A stretch of DNA of 51,840 nt from Chloroflexota bacterium (GCA_017993775.1 JAGOMA010000036.1:1-51840); one strand, 5' to 3'; positions 1-8,499 are shown, counted from the first letter of the stretch. The notes: a model not told the origin generated them from the sequence alone. Program-made: numbers and translations.

Positions 1-232
1 GGGTTGGGGATTGGGGCGCAGCGGGAGACTGGAGACTGGAGACTGGCTGCGTGGCGCTGGGCTGCGCGGTGGGCTGCGCGGTGGGCTGCGCGGTGGGAGC
101 CAGGGTGGGCGTGGGGGTAACGGCAGCCAGGGCGACGGGTGTGCTGTCGACCGACGGCCGTTCGCAGCCCGCCAGGAGTAGAAAAAACAGGGCCGTTACC
201 CAGACCCAGGTGCGCTTCGTTGTGTGCTGCAT
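1..232 (-). CDS. Lipoprotein, N-terminal part (runs off left edge)
   Basis: Reading leftward from an ATG at 232 there are 77 codons with no stop before the window edge. The product begins with a charged N-terminus (MQHTTKRTW), a hydrophobic core and the lipobox LLLAGC, so it should be a lipid-anchored exported protein. A threonine/proline/glutamine-rich tether follows, with three TAQP-type repeats; such linkers are common after the lipidated cysteine in this window. The functional domain lies outside, so its role cannot be told. A TAAAAT box sits 8 bases before the ATG and no Shine-Dalgarno is visible, so the message may be nearly leaderless. The tether DNA is low complexity. The plus-strand reading of this stretch is a shadow of that repeat. 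Confidence 0.75.
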   Translation of the reverse strand, partial: MQHTTKRTWVWVTALFFLLLAGCERPSVDSTPVALAAVTPTPTLAPTAQPTAQPTAQPSATQPVSSLQSPAAPQSPT

Positions 233-240
233 AGGGGCGA

Positions 241-246
241 ATTTTA
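241..246 (-). promoter_or_regulatory. Possible -10 box of the leftmost lipoprotein gene
   Basis: TAAAAT on the minus strand, 8 bases upstream of the ATG at 232. No good -35 hexamer was identified. The short spacing suggests a leaderless or near-leaderless transcript, as for several other genes here. Confidence 0.35.
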
Positions 247-303
247 ACCCACAATCGACGGCCTTTGGCTGGTAGTAAGTAATTTCTCATATCTGCCGAA
301 AAT

Positions 304-405
304 GTGAGGCGTGAGGCGTGAGGCGTAAACGACCCTCACGCCCCACGCCCCACGGCCCACGCCCCACGCCCCACGGCCCACGCCTCACGGCCCACGCCCC
401 ACGCC
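304..405. repeat. Low-complexity inverted repeat (GTGAGGC / CCCCACGCCC)
   Basis: Three copies of GTGAGGC(GT) at 304-326 are followed by about ten CCCACGCC/CCTCACGCC words to 405, which can pair with the left arm. Together with 247-303 and 406-458, where I see nothing but the promoter, this makes up the gap between the divergent lipoprotein and MFS genes. An in-frame extension of the MFS frame through this stretch would give only repeat-derived RP/TPHGP residues, so it is not coding. Confidence 0.6.
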
Positions 406-445
406 CTCTCTTCCCCAATTTCCCGACTAATCAGCCATTGAGCGT

Positions 446-451
446 TATAAT
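446..451 (+). promoter_or_regulatory. Likely -10 box of the MFS gene
   Basis: A perfect TATAAT lies 7 bases before the ATG at 459 with no Shine-Dalgarno between, so transcription would start at or next to the start codon (leaderless). No clear -35 element. Confidence 0.45.
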
Positions 452-458
452 TAGACAA

Positions 459-1856
459 ATGTCTAACAACAAACCATCACCCTGGCGTAAAAATCTGGTC
501 CAGCAGCGCATGAATGCCGCCGTCGACCATCTGAAACCGCAGCGCTGGAACTGGACGGCCGTCATTCGCCCCCTGGACCGACGGCTGGCCGAACAGGCCG
601 CCGACCCGCTGAGCGGCAATCAAGTCCGCAACCTCCGCTATTTTTGGCTGGATGGCGTGTTCGCCGCCGCCAGCGACAATTTCTATCTGGGTTACGTCGC
701 TTTGTATGCCCTGACCTTCGGAGCGACCAATGGGCAAATTGGCTGGCTAACGGCCGTGGGCAACCTGATGGGCGCGCTGGCCCTCTTCCCCGGCGCGCAG
801 CTCATCGAAAAAGTTGGCCGCCGCAAGCCGGTCGTTTTGTGGACCGGCGGCGGCGTGGCCCGCCTGACCCTGCTCGGTTTTGCCGCCTTCCCCCTCTTCA
901 TCATCGGCCGCCCGGACATCGCCATCCTGCTGATTGTGCTGCTGGAAGGCACACGCGCCTTCGCCGCCAACATGGCCAATCCCGGCTGGACCTCCATGGT
1001 GGCCGATCTGGTTCCCAATGCCATGCGCGGGCGCTACTTCGGCAGCCGCAACGTGGCCATGGGCGTGGCTGCCCTGCTGATTGGCCCGCTGGCCGGAAAG
1101 CTCATCACCGCCGGCAACACCTGGGCCAATTCGCCGGTGCTGGGCTACCAGATTGTCTTTGGTCTGGCCTTCATTTTGGGGATGATCAGCACTGCGCTGT
1201 TCAGCAAAATCAACGAGCCGCCCATGAAAACGGAAGACGGCCGTCACCACCAACGCGGCGATCTGCGCAAAGCCATCAAACAAGCCCCCGGCTACATTGG
1301 GCTGATCGCCAGCGCCTTCGTCTGGAACCTGTCGTTGCAAATCGCCGCGCCCTTTTTCAACGTCTATCTGGTCGACGCCTTCCAGGCCAGCACCACCACC
1401 ATCGGCCTGTTGGTCGCCGTCAGCAGTCTCACGGCCTTAATCGGCCAGCCGGTGTTCGGCCGTTTTTTGGACAAAAAAGGAGCGCTGTGGGTGATGTTGG
1501 TGTGCGGTTTTACCATTCCCGTGCTGCCCCTGGGCTGGATTTTCATCACCGCGCCCTGGCAGGTGGGCCTCATCAACACGCTGGGCGGCTTTGTCTGGGC
1601 CGGGTACAACCTGGCCAACTTCAACTTGCTGCTGCTGCTGACGCCGGACACGCAGCGGGCGCGGGCGGTGGCTTTGTACCAGACGGCCGTCTTCACCAGC
1701 GCCGTCATTGGTCCCCTGCTCGGCGGTTATCTGGCCGACGCGGTCAGCTTCCAGCTTTTGTTTGGCCTCAGCGGCCTTGGCCGGTTTATGGGCATGGTGC
1801 TGTTTTTCCTATTCGCCGCACGGCCGTACCAACGAGCAATTGACGCGAACGGTTAG
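459..1856 (+). CDS. MFS family transporter
   Basis: 465 residues with about twelve hydrophobic segments in the pattern of the major facilitator superfamily. About 75 soluble residues come first; the membrane part begins near FWLDGVFAAASDNF. A loop with conserved-looking glycine/arginine residues (RGRYFGSRNVAMG) follows the first helices, and a charged central loop (KTEDGRHHQRGDLRKA) separates the two six-helix halves. It should be a secondary transporter or efflux pump; the substrate cannot be told. I start at 459 because upstream codons fall in low-complexity repeat and a TATAAT box sits just before this ATG. The gene stands alone, separated from recQ by a repeat-filled gap. Confidence 0.85.
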   Translation: MSNNKPSPWRKNLVQQRMNAAVDHLKPQRWNWTAVIRPLDRRLAEQAADPLSGNQVRNLRYFWLDGVFAAASDNFYLGYVALYALTFGATNGQIGWLTAVGNLMGALALFPGAQLIEKVGRRKPVVLWTGGGVARLTLLGFAAFPLFIIGRPDIAILLIVLLEGTRAFAANMANPGWTSMVADLVPNAMRGRYFGSRNVAMGVAALLIGPLAGKLITAGNTWANSPVLGYQIVFGLAFILGMISTALFSKINEPPMKTEDGRHHQRGDLRKAIKQAPGYIGLIASAFVWNLSLQIAAPFFNVYLVDAFQASTTTIGLLVAVSSLTALIGQPVFGRFLDKKGALWVMLVCGFTIPVLPLGWIFITAPWQVGLINTLGGFVWAGYNLANFNLLLLLTPDTQRARAVALYQTAVFTSAVIGPLLGGYLADAVSFQLLFGLSGLGRFMGMVLFFLFAARPYQRAIDANG

Positions 1857-1926
1857 AGAGAGACTGGAGACTGGGGATTTAAGATTAGAGATTCTCCCCA
1901 TCTCCCAATCTCCCAATCTCCCATTG
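1857..1926. repeat. Low-complexity inverted repeat (GACTGGAGACTGG / TCTCCCAATC)
   Basis: Purine-rich words (AGACTGGAGACTGGGGA) are followed by three TCTCCCAATC-type words that are roughly their complement, forming an imperfect hairpin just after the MFS stop codon. The word GACTGGAGACTGG is also present at 27-45. It may act as a terminator or mRNA-stabilising structure; there is no T-run. Confidence 0.5.
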
Positions 1927-1991
1927 CCCCCCACCGCCAATTACCCTAAAATTGCTCCCGTGAATCCCAGAAGACAGACCCGGAAACATCT

Positions 1992-4859
1992 ATGAGCCAG
2001 ACTCCCATCTATACCATCGGGTACGGCGCGCGGACAATTGAGGCATTCATCGCCGTCCTGCGCGCCCACGACATTGCCTACCTGCTCGACGTGCGCTCGA
2101 AGCCTTATTCGCGCTACAAACCAGACTTTAGCAAGCAAGAAATGGCCGCCCACCTGGAAACGGCGGGCATTCGCTACGTCTTCATGGGCGATACGCTCGG
2201 CGGCCAGCCGGACGACCCCGCCTGCTACACCGACGGCCGTGTCGATTACGACAAAATGCGCCAAACCCCCGCGTTCCAATCCGGCCTGGAACGCGTGCAA
2301 AAAGCCTACCGGCAGCAATTACACGTGGCCCTGATGTGCGCCGAAGGCAAACCGGAAGCATGCCACCGCACGCACCTGATCGGGCAGGCGCTCACGGCCG
2401 TCCCCGTCAGCCATATCGACGAAAACGATCAGCTAGTTAGCCAGGAAGATGTGCTGGCGCGATTAAACAGCGGCCAGATGGGTTTGTTTGGAGAAGAAGC
2501 GCATGGAGAGGATACGGCCGTTTCCCCGCCCGACATGCCGCCCCCGCCGCCCAACTTCGAAGACGATTACCAGAGCGGCTACCCGCTCTACGACGAAGCG
2601 CCGCCCGACGACGACTACCCCGCCGCCGGCGAGATGATGCCGCCGCCCGGCTTCGCGCCCATCAAGGCCATTGCCGCCAACGACCTGCCCCTCACCCTGG
2701 ACGCCGCCGCCACACTCCTGCGCGACGTCTTCGGCTACGACGGCTTCCGCTCGCTCCAGGCCGACATCATCCAAAACGTCCTCAACCGGCAAGATTCGCT
2801 GGCTATCATGCCCACCGGCAGCGGCAAATCGCTCTGTTACCAGATTCCGGCGCTGCTGTTTCCCGGCCTCACCGTCGTTGTTTCGCCGCTGATCTCGTTG
2901 ATGGAGGACCAGGTAATGCAGCTAAGGGAAGCGGGGGTAACGGCCGTGTACCTCAACTCCTCCCTCAGCTACCCGGAATACCAGTGGACCACCGACCAGA
3001 TTCGCCAGGGCGCGGTGAAGCTGCTCTATGTCGCCCCGGAAACCCTGCTGCGCTCAGAAACCCTGGCCTTGCTGGAACAGGCCAGCGTAGCCTGCCTGAC
3101 CATCGACGAAGCCCACTGCATCTCCGCCTGGGGGCATGATTTTCGGCCGGAATATCGCCAATTGGTGGCGGTGCGACGAAGGCTGCCAACGGCCGTGTGC
3201 ATCGCCGTCACCGCCACGGCCACCGACCGTGTGCGCCAGGACATCAAACAAACGCTGGCCATCGCCGCCGCCGATGAGTTCATCGCCAGCTTCGACCGCG
3301 AGAACTTGTTCCTGGCCGTCGAGGGCAAAACCGATGGCCTGCGGCAGGCGAGCGAATTTCTGGCCGCCCATCGCGGCGAGGCCGGCATCATTTACTGCGC
3401 CACCCGCAAACAAGTCGACCAGCTCAGCGGGCAGTTGGCCGCTTTTGGCTGGCCGGTGCTGCCCTATCACGCCGGATTAGACGACGCCGCGCGGCGCGAC
3501 AATCAAAAACGCTTCATCCTGGAAGAAGGCAAGGTGATGGTGGCCACCATTGCCTTTGGCATGGGCATTAACAAATCCAACGTGCGCTTTATTTTGCACT
3601 ACGATCTGCCGCAAAACCTGGAAAGCTATTACCAGCAAATCGGCCGCGCCGGGCGCGATGGCCTGCGCGCCGACTGCCTGCTGCTGTTCAGCTATGCCGA
3701 CGTGCAGACAATCAACTTTTTCATCCAGCAGCAAGACCCGTCGCAGCAGGCGGGGGCGCGGGCGCGGCTGGAAGCGATGCTGGGCTTTGTGGAGACGATG
3801 GTGTGCCGGCGACGGCCGTTGCTGGCCTACTTCGGCGAAACCTACCACCAGGACGAATGCGACCACTGCGACAACTGCCAGACCGACCAGGGCGAACTGG
3901 CCGACCTGACCCTCCCGGCGCAAAAATTCCTCTCCTGCGTCAAGCGCACCGGCGAGTTCTTCGGCATGAGCCACGTCATCGACGTGCTGCGCGGCTCGCA
4001 GTCGCAAAAGGTCCTGGATCGCGGCCACGACCGGCTCTCTACGTATAACATCGGCAGCGAATACTCCAAGAAAGAATGGCAGTTTTTGGCGCGGCAGTTC
4101 ATCCAGCAGGGGCTGCTGACGCAAGACATGGAACATGGCAGCCTGAAGCTGACGCCGCAGGCGTATGCCGTGTTCAAGGGCGAGACGGTGCAGGGGCTGC
4201 TGCCCGCCCAATCGCCAAGCGCGCGCCCCATCACCGCTCAGGATTACGATCTGGACCTGTTTGCCCGGCTGCGCGACCGGCGCACGGCGCTGGCGACGGC
4301 GGCCAACGTGCCGCCTTACGTTATCTTTTCTGACCGGTCCCTGGTGGAGATGGCCATGTATTTCCCACAGTCGCCGGCGGCGTTTGGCGGCATGTATGGC
4401 GTGGGCGGGGCCAAGCTGGAGAAGTACGCCGACGAGTTTTTGCCGATTATTCGGGCTTACTGCGCGGAAAAGGGGATTGGCGAAAAGGGGAAAACGGCCG
4501 TTGCCCCTCCACCCAGCTCTTCACGCCCAGCCGCCAACGGCCGCAGCCGCAGCGACGAAGTGGTGGATTTGTTTAACGCCGGGCATTCTGTGCCGGAACT
4601 GGCGGCGCAGTTTGGCGTGAAAGAGCGCACGATTTTGGGGCATTTGTGGACGGGGGCGCAGGGGAAACGGCCGTTACGCACCGATCATCTATTGGGACTC
4701 AGCCAGCTTTCCCCGGCCGATCAGCAGCGCGCCCTGGACGCCTTCGCCGAATTAGGCGTCGACTTCCTGCGCCCTGTCTTCGAAGCCCTTGGCGAATCCA
4801 TCAGCTACGATGAGCTGCACCTTTTGCGGCTGGTGGCTGCGGCGCAACAGGCAGCCTGA
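1992..4859 (+). CDS. recQ: DUF488-RecQ fusion DNA helicase
   Basis: 955 residues in two joined parts. Residues 1-155 are a DUF488 domain (YTIGYGARTIEAF near the start, then CAEGKPEACHR with C116 and C124-H-R). Residues 170-230 are a proline/aspartate-rich linker. From about 235 it is a complete RecQ 3'-5' DNA helicase: Walker A MPTGSGKS (273-280), DEAH (372-375), motif VI QIGRAGRDG (549-557), a zinc site with C605, C623, C626 and C629, an RQC winged helix, an HRDC domain at about 740-830, and a C-terminal HTH_40-like segment near 860-900. RecQ unwinds forked and recombination intermediates in repair. DUF488 is a poorly understood family found in many bacteria; its fusion to RecQ is unusual. 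The 3' end overlaps the convergent kinase gene by 59 bases. Confidence 0.93.
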   Translation: MSQTPIYTIGYGARTIEAFIAVLRAHDIAYLLDVRSKPYSRYKPDFSKQEMAAHLETAGIRYVFMGDTLGGQPDDPACYTDGRVDYDKMRQTPAFQSGLERVQKAYRQQLHVALMCAEGKPEACHRTHLIGQALTAVPVSHIDENDQLVSQEDVLARLNSGQMGLFGEEAHGEDTAVSPPDMPPPPPNFEDDYQSGYPLYDEAPPDDDYPAAGEMMPPPGFAPIKAIAANDLPLTLDAAATLLRDVFGYDGFRSLQADIIQNVLNRQDSLAIMPTGSGKSLCYQIPALLFPGLTVVVSPLISLMEDQVMQLREAGVTAVYLNSSLSYPEYQWTTDQIRQGAVKLLYVAPETLLRSETLALLEQASVACLTIDEAHCISAWGHDFRPEYRQLVAVRRRLPTAVCIAVTATATDRVRQDIKQTLAIAAADEFIASFDRENLFLAVEGKTDGLRQASEFLAAHRGEAGIIYCATRKQVDQLSGQLAAFGWPVLPYHAGLDDAARRDNQKRFILEEGKVMVATIAFGMGINKSNVRFILHYDLPQNLESYYQQIGRAGRDGLRADCLLLFSYADVQTINFFIQQQDPSQQAGARARLEAMLGFVETMVCRRRPLLAYFGETYHQDECDHCDNCQTDQGELADLTLPAQKFLSCVKRTGEFFGMSHVIDVLRGSQSQKVLDRGHDRLSTYNIGSEYSKKEWQFLARQFIQQGLLTQDMEHGSLKLTPQAYAVFKGETVQGLLPAQSPSARPITAQDYDLDLFARLRDRRTALATAANVPPYVIFSDRSLVEMAMYFPQSPAAFGGMYGVGGAKLEKYADEFLPIIRAYCAEKGIGEKGKTAVAPPPSSSRPAANGRSRSDEVVDLFNAGHSVPELAAQFGVKERTILGHLWTGAQGKRPLRTDHLLGLSQLSPADQQRALDAFAELGVDFLRPVFEALGESISYDELHLLRLVAAAQQAA

Positions 4860-6054
4860 ACCCCAGAGCGACGGTTTTGGAAGAAGAATTTTCCTCTGGC
4901 CTGACGGGTGTCTGTTCTAACCGGATAGGGTAAACAGCGGTAAATGTCGTGCCGGCAGTTTGGTCGGTTACAAAATAAACTTTCCCCTTTAAAAAGCCTT
5001 CGCTCAACAGCCTCATGGAATAGGTGCCTAAGCCGCGCTGCGTACTTTTGGTGGAAAACGAACGCAGGAAAACCTGCCGTTGAATATGTGGCGGCATGTA
5101 TGCGGGATTATGAACCCACAAAACGGCCGTGTCCCCTTCTTGTCGGCAGCCAACCGTGACTGTTTGGTCTTCGGCGCAGGCCTCTATCGCGTTTTTGATC
5201 ATGTTGCCCAGCACACGCCCCAACACAGCTTCGTCTGTCAAGAAGAGGAAGTTTTCCGCTGCGGGATCGATGTAGATCCGACAGCGACGGTTGGCTGCCT
5301 GCGTTTCATAGAAACCGGTTAATTCTTCCAGCAGCGGGAGGGAGAGGATGTCGCAAAGGTTGAGTTCGAGACGGCCGTTTTCTGCGGCCAACAACTGCTG
5401 CTGCGTATCAATCTCATCGATCAATTTACGGGACGCCTGATTCAACATCCGGCTGGCCGGGACTTCCTCCACCTGGTATTGCAACAACTCCACTGCCCCG
5501 TGAATAATTGTCGCCGTATTGCGCAGATCATGAAAAAAGATGCGCTCCAACACTTGCCGACGCTTCTCATCGGCGATGTCAATCATCGAAAAAATAGTCA
5601 GATGCTCCCCGTTAACCTGCAAGGGCGTGGCCGTTACGCGTAAATCCAAGGCGCCAAACTGCTCATCCTCGCCACGAGCAATGCGGCACTCACGTGTATT
5701 GCCGATATTTTTTTGGGCTATCAAAATGGCATGAATCGCGCCACAAGACCGGCAGGCGTCCGTCGTGCCGCAGCCGCCCACATCTTCAAATGCATGCCGG
5801 CAGCCGATGGCCTCGCCAATACGCATCCCCAGGGCTTCCTCTTTGCTGGTTAGCCCGGAAAATGTCAACATGGTCTGATTAAGAAAAACGATCTGCCGTT
5901 CCGCATTGAGAATAACCACGCCATTGGGAACAGAGTCTAGAATCTGGCACAACAGATCGAAATTGGAGAAGTGCTGATTTTGCCCCAACAGACTCTTGGG
6001 GTCCGTTCTTTCTGCGCTGGCAAAGCGAGTAGGGATTTTGTTGCTTATCATCAT
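4801..6054 (-). CDS. PAS-domain sensor histidine kinase with cysteine cluster
   Basis: 417 residues without membrane segments, so probably a cytoplasmic sensor. An N-terminal PAS domain (about 35-160) carries four cysteines, C85, C95, C101 and C104 (C-x9-C-x5-C-x2-C), which suggests a metal or Fe-S site for redox or gas sensing (inference). The phospho-acceptor is H175 in FFHDLRNTATI, an atypical H-box with N instead of the usual R-T-P. The ATPase domain follows with an N-box (GNMIKNAIEAC) and G-box (RGLGTYSMRLL). AAGGAA lies just before the ATGs at 6054 and 6051; the second is spaced better. No response regulator is adjacent, so it may be an orphan kinase. Its last 59 bases overlap recQ on the other strand. 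Confidence 0.88.
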   Translation of the reverse strand: MMISNKIPTRFASAERTDPKSLLGQNQHFSNFDLLCQILDSVPNGVVILNAERQIVFLNQTMLTFSGLTSKEEALGMRIGEAIGCRHAFEDVGGCGTTDACRSCGAIHAILIAQKNIGNTRECRIARGEDEQFGALDLRVTATPLQVNGEHLTIFSMIDIADEKRRQVLERIFFHDLRNTATIIHGAVELLQYQVEEVPASRMLNQASRKLIDEIDTQQQLLAAENGRLELNLCDILSLPLLEELTGFYETQAANRRCRIYIDPAAENFLFLTDEAVLGRVLGNMIKNAIEACAEDQTVTVGCRQEGDTAVLWVHNPAYMPPHIQRQVFLRSFSTKSTQRGLGTYSMRLLSEGFLKGKVYFVTDQTAGTTFTAVYPIRLEQTPVRPEENSSSKTVALGFRLPVAPQPPAAKGAAHRS

Positions 6055-6260
6055 GATTCCTTATTGGGCAGTCCCGGGTATTTAGAGCCAAATCAGGGCT
6101 GTTTGGGGCTGCTTCCACTCAGACACGCACTGAGATGATCGGCCGAAGCGGCGGCGAATCAGTGCGGATACTTCGTTTCCTTTAACCGGGTTGATCTTTT
6201 TTATGCTGCTGTGGTGGGGAGAACGGCCGTTACGAATTCGCAGCATCGTGACAAAAGGAT

Positions 6261-6281
6261 CATGGTAAATCATTTACCATG
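6261..6281. promoter_or_regulatory. Perfect 10-bp-arm palindrome, possible operator
   Basis: CATGGTAAAT, one C, then its exact complement ATTTACCATG. This is the form of a binding site for a dimeric HTH regulator. It is about 207 bases upstream of the PAS kinase start. The regulator is unknown. Confidence 0.4.
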
Positions 6282-6282
6282 C

Positions 6283-6342
6283 AGACCCTAAGGGTTTGCT
6301 CCTGAAAAGCCAGACCTTTTGGACCTCAAACCCTTAGGGTCT
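6283..6342. repeat. AGACCCTAAGGGTTT hairpin element (45-base spacing)
   Basis: AGACCCTAAGGGTTT at 6283-6297 and its exact complement AAACCCTTAGGGTCT at 6328-6342, starts 45 bases apart. One of seven loci of this family in the window. Confidence 0.8.
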
Positions 6343-6407
6343 TGTGTATCAATTAGACAATACAACACTATGGAGTTTTTGAAAATAGTCCAAAGATAAC
6401 AGGTAAA

Positions 6408-7739
6408 TTAGAGCGTGATGGTGAAGGTAGCGCCTTGTCCAGGGGTGGAAACGGCCGAAATTACGCCGCCATGGGCATTTACCAGCGATTTGACAATCGC
6501 CAAACCCAGACCCGACTCGCCTTCACCTTCGCGGCGAGACTTGTCGCCGCGATAGAAGCGATCAAAGATGTGCGGCAGCTCATCGGGCGAAATGCCAGTC
6601 CCGGTGTCGGCGACGATGAGCTGCAAGCTGCCGGGGGTTTGGGGGGTGGGCACGGCCGTCAGGGTGATACGGCCGTTCGGCGGCGTGTAGCGCAGGGCAT
6701 TGCTAACCAGGTTGCCCAATACTTGCCGCATACGGGCCGGGTCTATCTGGATGAGCGGTAAATCAGGCGGGGCGTCGGTGACCAGATTTACATGTTGCTG
6801 CATGGCCTTGTGGGTATAGGCGGCCTGTACCTGGGCCAACAACTCGCGCGGGTGAATGGGTTCTTTGTACAAAGCCAAATTGCCGGCGTCGGCAAGCGAG
6901 AGGGTGCGCAAATCTTCTACCAGCCGTTTAAGGGTTTCCACTTCCTGGTGCATCATTTGCAGCCGGGGAGCCGTCGGCGGAAGCGTGCCGTCTTCCATGG
7001 CTTCCAGGTAGCCAGAAAGGACGGTGAGCGGCGTGCGCAGATCGTGGGCAATGTCGGCGGTCATCTGGCGGCGTTGTTGGTTCGCGCGGACCAGTTCGGC
7101 GCTCATCTGGTTAAAGGTGTTGGCCAGATCGCCCAGTTCGTCCTGGGTGCGCACGGGGACTTGTTGTTCCAGGCTGCCGGCGGCCATGGCGCGGCTGGCG
7201 GCGGCCAATTCTTGCAACGGCCGTGTGAGCGTTTGCGCCAAAATCAATGCCAGGACAATGGCTACGGCCGTGGCTACCAGCGCGCCAATCAACAACGCGC
7301 GGTTGGTTTGCAGCACATAGGCCTGCTCCACAGGGTCGCGGGGCGGCGGCTGATTAACCGGCAGCACCACGCCAACCTGCGCCCCATCTACCGTCAGGGG
7401 AATACCTGCGGCCAGATCGGGCGCCGCAACGATCATGCCTCGCCAGTATGGACCGTTTTCGATGATGATACGGCCGTTCTCATCCGCCAGAGCAAAAGGC
7501 GCATCGGAACGGCTCAGGCCGCCCTCGTGATCATGGCCGCGCCGCGCCAGGCCGTTAAACGTCCCATTCGCCTCGTAGTAGGCCAGCGCGTCATTGACAA
7601 AACTGACCTGCCCCTGTTCCCGCAGCAGGGCGTTAAATGCCCGCTCGTTAGATTGGCGCACAATGATGGCGGCAATCAACGAACCGGCCAGGCTGATGGC
7701 CAGGAAGGTGAAGATGAGCTTGAGGCGAAGTGAATGCAT
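6408..7739 (-). CDS. Sensor histidine kinase with HAMP domain
   Basis: 443 residues, an orthodox membrane sensor kinase. TM1 is at the N-terminus (LIFTFLAISLAGSLIAAII), an extracytoplasmic sensing region of about 115 residues follows, TM2 is near 148-168, then HAMP, a HisKA domain with the acceptor H232 in ADIAHDLRTPL, and an HATPase_c domain (N-box LGNLVSNALRYTP, G1 DTGTGI, F-box FDRFYRGD, G2 GLGLAI). It is partner to the OmpR-type regulator just upstream on the same strand. I start at 7739 (MHSLRLKL) because longer readings enter the hairpin between the two genes. The stimulus is unknown; the sensor region has a histidine-bearing stretch (RRGHDHEGG) that might bind metal (speculative). Confidence 0.93.
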   Translation of the reverse strand: MHSLRLKLIFTFLAISLAGSLIAAIIVRQSNERAFNALLREQGQVSFVNDALAYYEANGTFNGLARRGHDHEGGLSRSDAPFALADENGRIIIENGPYWRGMIVAAPDLAAGIPLTVDGAQVGVVLPVNQPPPRDPVEQAYVLQTNRALLIGALVATAVAIVLALILAQTLTRPLQELAAASRAMAAGSLEQQVPVRTQDELGDLANTFNQMSAELVRANQQRRQMTADIAHDLRTPLTVLSGYLEAMEDGTLPPTAPRLQMMHQEVETLKRLVEDLRTLSLADAGNLALYKEPIHPRELLAQVQAAYTHKAMQQHVNLVTDAPPDLPLIQIDPARMRQVLGNLVSNALRYTPPNGRITLTAVPTPQTPGSLQLIVADTGTGISPDELPHIFDRFYRGDKSRREGEGESGLGLAIVKSLVNAHGGVISAVSTPGQGATFTITL

Positions 7740-7751
7740 AGGGTTGGTGAT

Positions 7752-7805
7752 GGGTGAAGCGTGAAGCGTGAAACGTGATGCGTCACGCATCACGCTTCAC
7801 GCTTC
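7752..7805. repeat. Long hairpin between regulator and kinase (GAAGCGTGAAGCGTG)
   Basis: A left arm of repeated GTGAAGC words (7763-7782) pairs with 7786-7805 over about 20 bases with one mismatch; the core GTGATGCG-TCA-CGCATCAC is perfect. The right arm overlaps the stop codon of the response-regulator gene, so in the shared message this structure would separate the regulator and kinase cistrons and could tune their ratio. Confidence 0.65.
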
Positions 7806-8484
7806 AATCTGTACAAAAGCGGTAGCCGACGCCGAACACGGTTTCTACGTAGCGCGGGTTGGCGGGATCCGGTTCGATTTTGGTGCGCAAATTACGCACA
7901 TGGACGTTGATTGTCTTTTCCGCGCCTTCCAGGGCAATGCCTTGTAAGTTTTCCAGCAGTTCCAGCCGCGAAAATGCCCGCCCCGGCGAGGTCATCAACA
8001 CGGCCAGCAGATCAAATTCTGAGGGTGTGAGCTGCACATCGACCCCGGCGACGGTGACGCGACGGCCGTTTTTATCCAGCGCCACGTCGGCCACTTGCAG
8101 CAGATCGACGGGCGCATCGCTGCGAGCCGTGCGCCGCAGCACAGCCCGCACGCGCGCCGTCAGTTCGCGCATGCCAAACGGCTTGGTCACATAATCGTCC
8201 GCGCCCAATTCCAGCCCCAACACCTTATCCGTTTCTTCCAATTTAGCCGTCAGCAAAATGATGGGCGCGTCGGCTTCCTGGCGAAAGGTGCGCATGAAGG
8301 TGTAGCCGTCCATCTCCGGCATCATAATGTCCAACAAGATGAGGTCTGGCTTTTCCTGGCGGGCGGTGAAGAGGGCGACACGGCCGTTTTCGGCCGTCAC
8401 CACCCGGTAGCCCTGCTCGGTTAGATATTCGCGCAGCAGCGTACGCACATTGGCTTTGTCATCGACTACAAGAATTGTTTGCAT
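7804..8484 (-). CDS. OmpR/PhoB-family response regulator
   Basis: 226 residues. The receiver domain has acidic residues DD at 8-9 (ILVVDDK), phospho-acceptor D52 (LILLDIMMPEMDG) and the conserved lysine in YVTKPFG. It is followed by an OmpR-type winged-helix DNA-binding domain (LTPSEFDLLAVL, then NVHVRNLRTKIEPDP, GVGYRF). It forms a two-component operon with the kinase downstream. I prefer the ATG at 8484 over the one at 8508: GAGGG precedes it and a TATAAT box lies 9 bases upstream. Target genes are unknown; the divergent PLP-enzyme gene is a neighbour but no shared site was seen. Confidence 0.95.
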   Translation of the reverse strand: MQTILVVDDKANVRTLLREYLTEQGYRVVTAENGRVALFTARQEKPDLILLDIMMPEMDGYTFMRTFRQEADAPIILLTAKLEETDKVLGLELGADDYVTKPFGMRELTARVRAVLRRTARSDAPVDLLQVADVALDKNGRRVTVAGVDVQLTPSEFDLLAVLMTSPGRAFSRLELLENLQGIALEGAEKTINVHVRNLRTKIEPDPANPRYVETVFGVGYRFCTD

Positions 8485-8493
8485 AGCGCCCTC

Positions 8494-8499
8494 ATTATA
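8494..8499 (-). promoter_or_regulatory. Likely -10 box of the two-component operon
   Basis: TATAAT on the minus strand, 9 bases before the ATG at 8484. The message would have almost no leader. Confidence 0.45.

Larger units (their letters stand above)
6055..6407. other. 353-base intergenic region with operator-like palindrome and repeat element
   Basis: Lies between two minus-strand kinase genes. It holds a 10-bp-arm palindrome (6261-6281) next to a 60-base AGACCCTAAGGGTTT element (6283-6342). A 63-codon minus-strand reading frame (6082-6273) has no ribosome site and no recognisable product. I see no RNA gene. Confidence 0.5.

Noticed and set aside
51..275. 74-codon plus-strand reading frame with CAVGCAVG repeats
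   Set aside because: It is the antisense of the lipoprotein's proline/threonine tether, which has a clear signal peptide and lipobox on the minus strand.
6082..6273. 63-codon minus-strand reading frame upstream of the PAS kinase
   Set aside because: It starts inside the palindrome, has no Shine-Dalgarno and no recognisable product.
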